Below, piece by piece: positions 16,502 through 23,926 of a stretch of 30,375 bases of DNA (the first letter of the stretch is position 1; every line of letters starts with the position of its first letter). A program made the position numbers and the translations under genes. Under the pieces are notes generated by a model, which ran no database searches, was not told the DNA's origin, and saw nothing but the letters and a program-made list of their open reading frames with translations. Origin of the DNA: a virus. The stretch is from positions 1 to 30,375 of IMG/VR virus record IMGVR_UViG_3300044632_002802; one strand, given 5' to 3'.

Positions 16502-16915
16502 TTATGCCTTTACAAATCTAGGAATATCAATATTTTCAAGGTTATCTACGGTGTAGTTAATTTGACCCTTTGGCCATGGGATACCGTATTTTTCTTTTAA
16601 AAAAGATAACGCAGAAGCCATATTGGTAAAATATTTTCCATAAGGAGAATATGTTTTTACAACATCTCTTACGGCTAATGGTGGCAGTTTCTTGATACCA
16701 GCAAAATAAGATTTTTCGCCGTATTTAGTTTGAGCTGGACTACAAACTACATAGTAATCACTATTCGTAGTATAGTCATGACCTTCCCACCTTCTATACG
16801 ATCCGGGCCCTACTTCTGCCGTATATCTTTCGTGCAATGGTGCTGTGCGCTCCGAGTAAGCTTCACGCCAAGTAATATTGCGATCTTTAATTCTTTTGGC
16901 AGATAATTTTATCAT
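16502..16915 (-). CDS. hypothetical protein, 137 aa, between portal and protease
   Basis: I do not recognise this protein. It is 137 aa, basic and aromatic-rich, with RRWEGHDYTTNSDYYVVCSP in the middle and a C-terminal helix-like ALSFLKEKYGIPWP. There is no signal peptide or membrane segment. AAGG lies about five bases before the ATG. Its stop is two bases before the start of the 1925-aa gene, so translation is probably coupled. Position between portal and prohead protease is often taken by small head-assembly proteins, but nothing in the sequence confirms that. Confidence 0.72.
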   Translation of the reverse strand: MIKLSAKRIKDRNITWREAYSERTAPLHERYTAEVGPGSYRRWEGHDYTTNSDYYVVCSPAQTKYGEKSYFAGIKKLPPLAVRDVVKTYSPYGKYFTNMASALSFLKEKYGIPWPKGQINYTVDNLENIDIPRFVKA

Positions 16916-16979
16916 AATAACCTTGTAACATATTCATTTAATAAAATATATTGTTTTTCCTTTTAAATGCAGGAATATA

Positions 16980-19244
16980 TTATGAATTGTCACTGTTATC
17001 ATAAATCAAATTTTGATAAGTGATTTTTAGTTCATCCCCATCTTCGTAATAAATACTTTCATCATCATTTACACTAGCTTTTTTAGCCATCAATGCTTTT
17101 CTTTGAGCTATTGTATCTTTAATATTATTTATTATAATTTGCGTTACAAGTTCAACATTTGTGTTTAAAGCACTTTCTTTGATTCTTACAACACGCCAGC
17201 CCATATTTGCAAGCTTCATGTCTCTTTGCTTGTCTCGCTCTACAGCATCTACGTCAGAATGCCAAAAATCTCCGTCTGCTTCAAAATTAATCATAATATC
17301 AGGGAATGCAAAATCTAAAAGATACGCATTCTTTTCTCCTGGAACTTGAAACTCATATTGAGCAAAAAGTCTTAGTGGAATATTCAAAGACTTGATAATA
17401 CTAAACAACTTCTGCTCAGGCTTGGTCAAAAATATTTGTTTTGACTCTGGAGCTTGCTCTTCAACTTTTTTCTGTTTTGGTTCCTTACCACGCTTATATA
17501 CGCGCATGCCAGCATCAACTCCTGATTGCATGCCATCCATAGCTGGATAAAATTGAGCAACCTTGGTCATATCGTCTGAACTAGCAGCAGCTCCCATTGG
17601 CGGAGTTGGAGGAGCGCCACCCACTGGAGGTCCTGGCGGAGGAGCGCCAGGTCCTGGGCCAGCTAAGCCTGGCGGCATGCCGCCGCCGCCCATGCCAAGA
17701 TCTAAACCACCACCAGGAGGTCCGCCAAGGCCTAAATCAAGACCGCCCATTCCGCCACCTGAATCTGGACTACCACCAATCACCTGACCACCCTTACCAG
17801 CAGTAATCTGCTCTTCACGAAGTCTATTGATCTCTTGATCATAATCAATATTATATTCAGTAAGAAGCTTTTGAGAAGATATCAACCCCTTGTCATGAAG
17901 CTGCATTAGTCCTTGCAAATACTGACTATTATCACGCAACCTTAAATCATTCCATTTCATCTTTGGATAAAGCCATACAGTCTCACCAACTAATTTGCTT
18001 TTTTGAGTATCAACAAAACCTTGCATTTGCGCAACTGGTAAAAAGATATTTTTTTCAACCCAAGATGAAAGCTCCATACGCCAAGTTTCTAATCTTCTGA
18101 TCAAAGTCTCAACGCCAACTGCAGCAGCGCTATATGCTGCCATTTCTCCGTTAAGAAGAGTTTGAGGCAACATAAGACCGTCCAGCATTTCTTTTCCAAT
18201 CATTTCAAGCTGATTAGAAATATCGTGTATTTTACCAGTTGCTCCTATAAAATCCATTTCAAATGCATGGTGAGTCACAATAGTAAGATTAGGATCGTTT
18301 GCAACAGCAGCGAGTTGTCCTTGCACATCTGCAATATCAAATTCAGAAGCTGGTCTTTCTGCATTGCCAACTTTAACAACTCTTACAGGAAGGATATGAC
18401 GCTCTGCCATAATCCAGTTGGCAGTCATTAACTTTGTCTTATATGAAATGATTGTAAACAGTCTTCGCAATAAACTTTCTCCATAAGTTCCATATGGAGA
18501 ACCCTTGTGTCGTATATGACTAATGCATCTTGGACTCAGCGGAATAGGTCTACCAGACAATACATACTCTTTAATAGAATCTGGAATTCTGTCATAAACA
18601 TTTTTGGGCTTCTTCTGAGCAACAACCCTTTTAAGATCATCGTCTGGAATTAAAGCAACAGTGGGCTCATCTGCAAGCTGAGTATTTTGAACTTCTATAA
18701 AATCAGGATTTAAAATTAGTAAACGCTTTATGGTCCCATCGGGGTGATTGCAGATATTACCATTTGGAAGATGACCCATGCCACGACATACTGGACATTC
18801 TATTTCTGTAAAAACAAATACATCACCCAACAAAAAATATTCATGACTTATTTTTCTAAGCCAATACTCTAGATTTAGTTTTTCCGACATGTGCTCAAAA
18901 TATGCAAGAACCTTTTTGTCCTTACACTCAAGTGCAAAGCCATTCATTGGGAATCCTGCATAAAAATCTATGCCAGCAGCAGCTTTTGGTTCGTTTTCGT
19001 AATAAAATCTAGCCCATTGATAAACTTCTTTTCTTTTACTTGCAATCTGCCAATTTTGTGGTGTATGCAAAGGGCTAAAAAACATTGGCTGTGTAAATAT
19101 TGTCCCGGCATTGCCTCCAACGTATTGAGCAGCTTTTGTTAAAGGTAAAGATACAGCTGAAGAATTTGCGTATTTGCGAACATCAAAGTTAGAATTATGT
19201 TCTGCGTTACCTGTTTCTTGTTCTTTATTGATTGACTTTGCCAT
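16980..19244 (-). CDS. portal protein with C-terminal Vsr/DUF559-like nuclease domain
   Basis: Residues about 1-485 form the portal: an N-terminal region with QWARFYYENEPKAAAGIDFY, a Cys-containing insert CPVCRGMG..CNH near 170-190, the ISHIRHKGSPYGTYGESLLR segment, and a clip/stem-like helical section with MAAYSAAAVGVETLIRRLE. A Gly/Pro/Met-rich flexible linker follows (about 486-558). Residues about 605-712 then match a DUF559/Vsr-type PD-(D/E)XK nuclease: TKPEQKLFSIIKS, QYEFQVPG, YLLDFAFP (Asp644), INFEADGDFWHSD (Glu655, Asp657, His662) and ERDKQRDMKLANMGWRVVRI. The key acidic residues are present, so the domain may be active. The total of 754 aa is long for a portal because of this fusion. 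The gene starts five bases after the stop of the zinc-ribbon frame upstream. Confidence 0.9.
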   Translation of the reverse strand: MAKSINKEQETGNAEHNSNFDVRKYANSSAVSLPLTKAAQYVGGNAGTIFTQPMFFSPLHTPQNWQIASKRKEVYQWARFYYENEPKAAAGIDFYAGFPMNGFALECKDKKVLAYFEHMSEKLNLEYWLRKISHEYFLLGDVFVFTEIECPVCRGMGHLPNGNICNHPDGTIKRLLILNPDFIEVQNTQLADEPTVALIPDDDLKRVVAQKKPKNVYDRIPDSIKEYVLSGRPIPLSPRCISHIRHKGSPYGTYGESLLRRLFTIISYKTKLMTANWIMAERHILPVRVVKVGNAERPASEFDIADVQGQLAAVANDPNLTIVTHHAFEMDFIGATGKIHDISNQLEMIGKEMLDGLMLPQTLLNGEMAAYSAAAVGVETLIRRLETWRMELSSWVEKNIFLPVAQMQGFVDTQKSKLVGETVWLYPKMKWNDLRLRDNSQYLQGLMQLHDKGLISSQKLLTEYNIDYDQEINRLREEQITAGKGGQVIGGSPDSGGGMGGLDLGLGGPPGGGLDLGMGGGGMPPGLAGPGPGAPPPGPPVGGAPPTPPMGAAASSDDMTKVAQFYPAMDGMQSGVDAGMRVYKRGKEPKQKKVEEQAPESKQIFLTKPEQKLFSIIKSLNIPLRLFAQYEFQVPGEKNAYLLDFAFPDIMINFEADGDFWHSDVDAVERDKQRDMKLANMGWRVVRIKESALNTNVELVTQIIINNIKDTIAQRKALMAKKASVNDDESIYYEDGDELKITYQNLIYDNSDNS

Positions 19245-19249
19245 TTATT

Positions 19250-19477
19250 TTACACTCTTGTTATGGAAACATTACTTAAATCACATCCGCAATTTACACA
19301 TTTATTACCGTTTTTTGAAGAATCTGCAGAATTATCAGAATTACATATTGGACAGATTTTTTTCTGTCTAGAATATATATTACCTTTATCGGGTTTCATA
19401 AAGGAGAAAGCACGGTCTAATGCCCTATTAAAAGGAGAAGTAGAAGCATTAGACGCAGACTTAAGATTTAACTGTTC
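19250..19477 (-). CDS. zinc-ribbon extension reached by -1 frameshift from the upstream gene
   Basis: This 75-codon open stretch lies in the -1 frame of the gene ending at 19468 and fills what would otherwise be a gap of over 220 bases. Its C-terminal half encodes CPICNSDNSA then a 15-residue spacing to CVNCGC, a clear CxxC...CxxC zinc ribbon. There is no start codon with a Shine-Dalgarno site; the only ATG (before KPDKGN) is preceded by pyrimidines. The frame opens exactly at a run of nine A followed by G, which contains the A_AAA_AAG heptamer in the correct zero-frame phase. Joined to the upstream gene it gives a 404-aa product. Its TAA is five bases from the portal ATG. A sequencing indel in the A run would give the same picture. 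Confidence 0.7.
   Translation of the reverse strand, partial: EQLNLKSASNASTSPFNRALDRAFSFMKPDKGNIYSRQKKICPICNSDNSADSSKNGNKCVNCGCDLSNVSITRV
19415..19454 (-). promoter_or_regulatory. stem-loop downstream of the slippery run
   Basis: GTCTAATGC and GCATTAGAC on the minus strand are perfectly complementary over nine bases with a 22-base loop. The stem starts 22 bases after the A_AAA_AAG heptamer. That is further than the 5-9 bases usual for frameshift-stimulating structures, so its role is uncertain. No T run follows it, which argues against a terminator. Confidence 0.4.
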
Positions 19478-20463
19478 TTTTTTTTTAAGTTAAATGGACC
19501 GATGGAAATTTTGTTAAAAGTAGCTGGGTTTACCAACTTGTCTTCATTTCCTCTTAATACTTCCATTCTTGATTCAAGAGTAGAGTATTGAGGCATCCAC
19601 GGACGACCTCTTGTTCCAGGCAATAACTGCAAATTATTGCCAACTGGAATATTGCGGTTAACTTCAAACCTTCTATTAATATAGCCGCCGACATAATTTC
19701 CTTCAGCATCACGATATGGAGCATTGTACTTGTCCATAACATTGCCACGCCAAATGGCTTCAAAATCAATGTCTAAAACGTCATCTATTTTCAAGCCAAA
19801 TCCCTTATTTTGCTCTACTAAATGCAAGCCACTTTGTATATCTCTACTAAATGGACTTAAAGAGGTTTGGCCAGGACCAGACATAATAGTTCCATGCATA
19901 ATGCTTTTATGTTGAGCTGTTTTTGTGAGATTAAATTTGCCTACAGAACTCTGCTTTCTTTCAGACTCTGCCACATCTCTAGCTAGCTTCATAACATGCA
20001 TGGTACTTGCAGTAGCGATGTCCATCTCTTCTTCCTGAACTTGTGGAGGATGTATTTTTGAATACATATCAAATAATCTATTAGCTATATCTACTGCATC
20101 TTCTGACTGTGGATCAACTTCAAAAAACTGACTTAATCCAGCTTTAAAATCGTCTGCTATATCAGTTGCCCCAATAGATTGAGAAAAGTACTCATTCCAC
20201 GCAGCATCCATAGAAGACTTAATGTCGCCATATGCGAAAGACTTTAACTTTTCGTACATTTGAACATGATTATCAAATACAGGCACAGATATGGTTTCAA
20301 CTTCTGTGTCAATGTCTTTATTTGGAGCCATAAGAAGCCCAGAACTATCTTTCGCCTCATCAGACATCTCAATGTCACTGAACTCTTCTGCTCCTTGAAT
20401 GGTGGGAGGAGGAGTCATTTCAATAGATTTTTGTGCGAACTTAGACAAATTAAACTTAGGCAT
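19468..20463 (-). CDS. head-module protein, unknown function; zero-frame product
   Basis: This 331-aa protein starts at the ATG at 20463 (MPKFNLSKFAQ), with GGAG six bases upstream; a TTG 12 bases earlier would swallow that site. The N-terminal half is acidic and probably partly disordered, with LSKFAQ, MKLARD and LTKTAQ motifs. The C-terminal third is denser and looks conserved: YINRRFEVNRNIPVGNNLQL followed by PGTRGRPWMPQYSTLESRME. The final codons run TTA AAA AAA AAG AAC AGT TAA, so ribosomes that slip by -1 at the A run continue into the zinc-ribbon frame. It sits just before portal in a compact operon. I cannot name the family; a role in portal or capsid assembly is inferred from position. 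Confidence 0.82.
   Translation of the reverse strand: MPKFNLSKFAQKSIEMTPPPTIQGAEEFSDIEMSDEAKDSSGLLMAPNKDIDTEVETISVPVFDNHVQMYEKLKSFAYGDIKSSMDAAWNEYFSQSIGATDIADDFKAGLSQFFEVDPQSEDAVDIANRLFDMYSKIHPPQVQEEEMDIATASTMHVMKLARDVAESERKQSSVGKFNLTKTAQHKSIMHGTIMSGPGQTSLSPFSRDIQSGLHLVEQNKGFGLKIDDVLDIDFEAIWRGNVMDKYNAPYRDAEGNYVGGYINRRFEVNRNIPVGNNLQLLPGTRGRPWMPQYSTLESRMEVLRGNEDKLVNPATFNKISIGPFNLKKKNS
19477..19486 (-). other. A9G slippery site (candidate -1 frameshift)
   Basis: Nine A followed by G on the minus strand, read in the zero frame as TTA AAA AAA AAG. It contains A_AAA_AAG, the same heptamer used by the E. coli dnaX programmed frameshift. An A run this long can also cause transcriptional slippage. 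The zero-frame stop follows two codons later. Confidence 0.6.
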
Positions 20464-21097
20464 TTTTATCTCCAAATAATTTATCTATTGCTCTTTCTCT
20501 AGCAGACTTTGGCTTTTCGGATTGAGGAGAAGCAATTTTAGACCACAATGACTCGACCACATCTGTAGATCTTAAAGATTTAGATATTTTCTTTTCTTCG
20601 ACAGAAGCAACCTTTTCTTCAGAAGCAGAAGGCGTATCTATGCGGTCAAAAGCACCCTTATCAAATAAGCTAATTCTGTCTTTACGAATAGATCCGTGAG
20701 ATCCGGCATTCTTTGCAGCTGGAGAAAAATTACCTTTGAATCTTGTAAGGTCATCAGCAATATCTGGCGCTATTTCTTGCTTGACATTTGGTAAAAACTC
20801 TGATTTTTTCTCAACAATACCTACCTGATTGTCAGCTGGCACTGAGTCTGGAGTGAATATTGACCTAGAAGAAGACTTGCCAAAATAATTATCTGCAGGA
20901 ACATTCGCGTCACTTGTAGAGGAACTTCTAGTAACTTTTTTATTTAATAAAGTGCCATCAGATTGTGCAGACTTTTTACTTACCTGCTTCCTGAAAAAAC
21001 TTTCTAAAACAGATGGATCTACTGGAGTCTCTGAGCTCTTAGATGATTTTTCATTAAATATAGATGACTTTCCAGCATCTTTGTTTTTAAATATCAT
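20456..21097 (-). CDS. hypothetical protein, Ser/Lys-rich, likely disordered
   Basis: I do not recognise this 213-aa protein. It is low complexity, rich in Ser, Lys, Asp and Ala, without a hydrophobic core or membrane segment, and looks largely disordered. It has a repeated short phrase, NVPADNYFGKSSSRS and SVPADNQVGIVEKKS, and near the end WSKIASPQSEK, one of the K-x-A-S motifs common in this block. The start shares ATGA with the upstream stop and its own stop lies eight bases inside the next gene, so translation is coupled on both sides. A scaffold-associated or assembly role is conceivable but only from context. Confidence 0.75.
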   Translation of the reverse strand: MIFKNKDAGKSSIFNEKSSKSSETPVDPSVLESFFRKQVSKKSAQSDGTLLNKKVTRSSSTSDANVPADNYFGKSSSRSIFTPDSVPADNQVGIVEKKSEFLPNVKQEIAPDIADDLTRFKGNFSPAAKNAGSHGSIRKDRISLFDKGAFDRIDTPSASEEKVASVEEKKISKSLRSTDVVESLWSKIASPQSEKPKSARERAIDKLFGDKNA

Positions 21098-21696
21098 TTT
21101 GTATATCCCAATCTTTTTAAGGTGTCTGCAAGCATTGTCTTACGCATCTCAAATTGTTCTGCAAAAATACTAGAAGCAACCTTTTTCTGAGCTGTCCCCT
21201 TTTCATCTGGAACAAACTTTAAACTACCTTCATCTGTTGGCTCTTGGATATCAGTTTTTGGAACACTTTTAAAAGATATTTTAAAATTTTTGCCATGTTC
21301 TATCTCACATTCAACATTGAATGCTGAGCAAAAATCAGAAACAATTTGTTTTGCCTCTTGCAAAGATACTTTCTTTTGACCAGTATGAACAGGAATAATA
21401 AAGAATCCGCTGATATCGCCATTCGATGCTATAGAATAACTAACTAAATTTTCTAACTTTTTGTCAACGGTTCTTTCGGGAACGCCAAGCCTATTTACCA
21501 AAATATCCGTTACAAAATCTCGAATATTTTGATCATCTATATTTTTAGCAACATTAGCAACGGGCGCTGGCTGTTCAGGAGGAACTGACGGACCTCCCTG
21601 CATATAAGCAGAAGCAGGTTCAGGAGGCGCTGATTGCGCCGTCCTGAACATCTGCGTCTGCATTTCTTTCCTAATTCCTACAGGCAAAATAGCCAT
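21094..21696 (-). CDS. hypothetical protein, 200 aa
   Basis: I do not recognise this protein. After a Pro/Ala/Gln-rich N-terminal 45 residues comes a helical stretch, NIRDFVTDILVNRLGVPERT, then an alpha/beta unit with SGFFIIPVHTGQKKVSLQEA and CEIEHGKNFKISFKS. The overall size and pattern of residues 45-150 suggest a small globular domain. The C-terminal 35 residues are helical and include KKVASSIFAEQFEMRKTMLA. Its last bases overlap the next gene as ATGA. Co-transcription with the portal block is clear; the job is not. Confidence 0.75.
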   Translation of the reverse strand: MAILPVGIRKEMQTQMFRTAQSAPPEPASAYMQGGPSVPPEQPAPVANVAKNIDDQNIRDFVTDILVNRLGVPERTVDKKLENLVSYSIASNGDISGFFIIPVHTGQKKVSLQEAKQIVSDFCSAFNVECEIEHGKNFKISFKSVPKTDIQEPTDEGSLKFVPDEKGTAQKKVASSIFAEQFEMRKTMLADTLKRLGYTK

Positions 21697-21707
21697 ATTA
21701 AAGCTCC

Positions 21708-22430
21708 TTAATTCTGTACAGAAAGTAGAGCTTCAATAAACTCCTTTGGCCAAACATTGTCCCAATACTTACGGAAATGAGACTTTTGCTTATCGGTGAG
21801 GTTAGCTATCTTGACAAACTTTGGTTGCTCAGAAGCCATTTTGTCAGACCAACAAGATTCTTTTGCAGACCAGCAAGATTCTTTTTCGTCCTTGCCACTC
21901 TTGCCACTCTTGCCACTCTTGCCTTCATCTGAATCATCAATAACAACCTCTTCTCCATCTTCATGAGAAGTTGCTGCGTGAGCAAATCCAGCTTCATGAG
22001 AAGTTGCTAGTGTCAAAATAACTTCATCATCATTAACCTTTTCAATACTTGCTATTTTTAGGCCATCATCTTTGGCTTCAGCCTTCTTCTTGTCTAAGAT
22101 AGCTTGCTGAAGAGCAGCTGGCAATTTCTTTTGAGCAGAAGTTAAGCCTGACTTACCAGAAGCACCTGACTTACCAGAAGCACCTGACTTACCAGAAGCA
22201 CCTGACTTACCAGAAGCACCTGACTTACCCTTAAAGTGCTCCAGCACTTCCTTGGGCATCTTACCGCCCTTAGTCGTCTTTTCCATCATAGCTTCCTTGC
22301 CAGCTTCCTTGACGGGAGCTTCAGCAGAAGATGCGACCTTAGTCATTCCGTTACCCTTGACACCATCAATAAGGTCTTGGAATGATTTTTGAGATCCGTT
22401 TACGTAAATTTTGTTAGAAAAAAATTGCAT
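21708..22430 (-). CDS. hypothetical protein with Gly-X-Y repeats
   Basis: This 240-aa protein has about ten Gly-X-Y triplets (alternating GKS and GAS) near residues 70-100, encoded by an 18-bp tandem repeat, and a second short GKS run near 170-180. There is no proline in the triplets, so a stable collagen helix is doubtful. Other features are a duplicated ESCWSxK phrase near 185-200, a TSHE duplication near 145-160, and K-x-A-S motifs (TKVASSAE, LKIASIE). The C-terminus, RKYWDNVWPKEFIEALLSV, is the most globular part. GGAGG at 22440-22444 precedes the ATG, a strong site, and a T4-late-like promoter lies further upstream, so this gene may be abundantly expressed late. Function unknown. Confidence 0.78.
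   Translation of the reverse strand: MQFFSNKIYVNGSQKSFQDLIDGVKGNGMTKVASSAEAPVKEAGKEAMMEKTTKGGKMPKEVLEHFKGKSGASGKSGASGKSGASGKSGASGKSGLTSAQKKLPAALQQAILDKKKAEAKDDGLKIASIEKVNDDEVILTLATSHEAGFAHAATSHEDGEEVVIDDSDEGKSGKSGKSGKDEKESCWSAKESCWSDKMASEQPKFVKIANLTDKQKSHFRKYWDNVWPKEFIEALLSVQN
22147..22230 (-). repeat. 18-bp tandem repeat, four perfect copies plus a partial
   Basis: The plus-strand unit CCTGACTTACCAGAAGCA is repeated four times from 22147 to 22218 and then partly. On the coding strand it encodes the alternating GKS GAS triplets. Perfect identity suggests recent slippage-driven expansion, so copy number may vary between related phages. Confidence 0.95.
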
Positions 22431-22467
22431 ATAGTTGTTCCTCCAAATGGTCCTTTTTATTAATAAG

Positions 22468-22475
22468 TATTTATA
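22468..22475 (-). promoter_or_regulatory. T4-late-like promoter core TATAAATA
   Basis: The minus strand reads TATAAATA exactly, in a 54-base intergenic gap, about 38 bases upstream of the ATG at 22430, with a strong GGAGG ribosome-binding site in between. In T4 this octamer is recognised by the late sigma factor gp55. It would drive the block from 22430 through portal. Whether this phage has a gp55-like factor cannot be seen in the window. Confidence 0.5.
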
Positions 22476-22484
22476 AATTTTCCT

Positions 22485-23087
22485 TTATGATATAAGGCAG
22501 TCTCTATAATTATGTAAACTTTCTTGTCTAATTTGATCTGCAAAATCATAAAGTTTCTCAGAAACGGCGGGATCTGACTCGGAAACCTCCCTAGCTATCT
22601 CAACAACTTCATTACTCACTTGAGCAAGTTTCCATGGGATACTAAACATTCTTTCAGCAACAGTCATTGGGACTGCGTCTGAAATAGGCAAACCAGAAGA
22701 TACTTTTTCTTTTATTTCATCTTTTAAAATTTCATCAGAAAAATTAGTTGTCTCTGACTTCGCTATTTTTATCATAGAATTTGAAGAGTCTTTGGCGTAC
22801 TTGTCCCATTCAGAACTATTACTCATCAGAGATTTTAACCACTCTTCATGACATTCACTCCAAATTTCTTGTGCACTCTTTTTTGCTTCTTTTGTACGCT
22901 TCTCTCTATAACAATTGTCAAAACAACGACCATTTCTGATCCAGTAGCCTTGAACACCATCATACTGAGCTTGCTTAATCATAGTTAAAGATTCTGCAAC
23001 GCCATCTAGCTGCGATGCATGCTTGCTAAGCCCCTTGATCTCTAAACTTTGTGCGGTCAAAATTATATCTTTTATTAAATTAATCAT
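22485..23087 (-). CDS. hypothetical protein, helical, 200 aa
   Basis: I do not recognise this protein. The start is the ATG at 23087 (MINLIKDI), with GGAGAT about eight bases upstream; an in-frame GTG lies six bases earlier. It is almost wholly helical. The N-terminus has the pattern ILTAQSLEIKGLSKHASQLD then SLTMIKQAQYDG, and a Cys/Trp-rich segment GYWIRNGRCFDNCYREKR follows near 48-65, with another Cys in WSECHEEW. Further on are MIKIAKSE and WKLAQVSNEV. Its stop precedes the intergenic gap holding a late-type promoter. It might be a head or scaffold-associated factor by position only. Confidence 0.75.
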   Translation of the reverse strand: MINLIKDIILTAQSLEIKGLSKHASQLDGVAESLTMIKQAQYDGVQGYWIRNGRCFDNCYREKRTKEAKKSAQEIWSECHEEWLKSLMSNSSEWDKYAKDSSNSMIKIAKSETTNFSDEILKDEIKEKVSSGLPISDAVPMTVAERMFSIPWKLAQVSNEVVEIAREVSESDPAVSEKLYDFADQIRQESLHNYRDCLIS

Positions 23088-23092
23088 AAACA

Positions 23093-23926
23093 CTATCTCC
23101 GTGTTAATAATATTGATTTAGGCATAAACTTCCTTCCAGGAAATCCATACGAAACAATATTCATAATTATATATTGGCTTGGATGATCTGCTGTTTCGTC
23201 ATATGCTTTTAAAACCTGACGCTTACTACTCCTGGAAAAGAAAACACGATGAGGTTCTATATCTTTAGTAACAGTGTGTCCTTTTTGCGTATGATAAGTC
23301 ACTCTCATAACTTGATTATTAGAAATAGACCATCTTAATGCCTCAAAAATATTGCCAAATTTTGGGATATTAATTACGTCCTGTTTTGCTGGGGCTGACA
23401 CAGGAGTCACAACAACATTAGGAATAGGCTTAGCTGGAGATGGAACTTTTATTTCCTTTTTTGTCTCTTCCGGTTTTTTTTCATCTTTATCTAAATCTTC
23501 AGTTTTATCTTCAACGTCCTGAGCTTCTTCTTTTTGAGCAGTTTTTATATTCTTAATAAGCACAACGGAATTGTCAAATTTTTTGAATAAAGGCTCACAA
23601 TAATCTCCAACAGAAAAACCGTTTGACTTGAACCATCCGTCTTCCATCTCTAAAGCATATTTGCATGGACATGAAGACTTTACACTTGTCAAATCATGCT
23701 CTTTAATTCTTTTAATGTCTTGAATTTTTCCAGATTCATCTATAAATGCGATGTCTAAAGGAATAAAAGTATTCATTCCCCAAAAACTTAAAGGTTTTGA
23801 ATTTTGAAAAACAAACAGCATGCCACTATCTTTATCTAAAGATTTCCTAAACATTAACCCTTGACTTTGCTGTTCCGGGGTCTTTGCAACTTCTACATAG
23901 ATTTTTTTTGAGTTACTCAATTTCAT
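23093..23926 (-). CDS. DUF192 domain protein with WYL-like C-terminal domain
   Basis: Residues about 8-112 match DUF192: EVAKTPEQQSQGLMFRKSL, GMLFVF, then FWGMNTFIPLDIAFID and the closing ALEMEDGW...FSVGDYCEPLF. DUF192 proteins are small beta proteins of unclear function, often secreted in bacteria, but no signal peptide is present here. An acidic/Lys/Pro linker (about 130-180) leads to a second domain, about 187-277. There, VMRVTYHTQKGHTVTKDIEP, FFSRSSKRQVLKAYD and QYIIMNIVSYG resemble the WYL fold, an SH3-like sensor or ligand-binding module often found in regulators. The WYL resemblance is less certain than DUF192. The ATG at 23926 lies 14 bases inside the upstream small gene. Confidence 0.8.
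   Translation of the reverse strand: MKLSNSKKIYVEVAKTPEQQSQGLMFRKSLDKDSGMLFVFQNSKPLSFWGMNTFIPLDIAFIDESGKIQDIKRIKEHDLTSVKSSCPCKYALEMEDGWFKSNGFSVGDYCEPLFKKFDNSVVLIKNIKTAQKEEAQDVEDKTEDLDKDEKKPEETKKEIKVPSPAKPIPNVVVTPVSAPAKQDVINIPKFGNIFEALRWSISNNQVMRVTYHTQKGHTVTKDIEPHRVFFSRSSKRQVLKAYDETADHPSQYIIMNIVSYGFPGRKFMPKSILLTRR

Noticed and set aside
19415-19454. Nine-pair stem considered as a transcription terminator before portal
   Set aside because: No T run follows, and stopping here would cut off portal from its operon.
19263-19493. Plus-strand open frame of 76 codons before portal
   Set aside because: It is antisense to the zinc-ribbon frame, which has CxxC motifs and fits the operon; the plus frame has no ribosome-binding site or family match.
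22147-22230. 18-bp repeats considered as a CRISPR-like array
   Set aside because: Units are directly abutting with no spacers and lie in frame inside a coding sequence.
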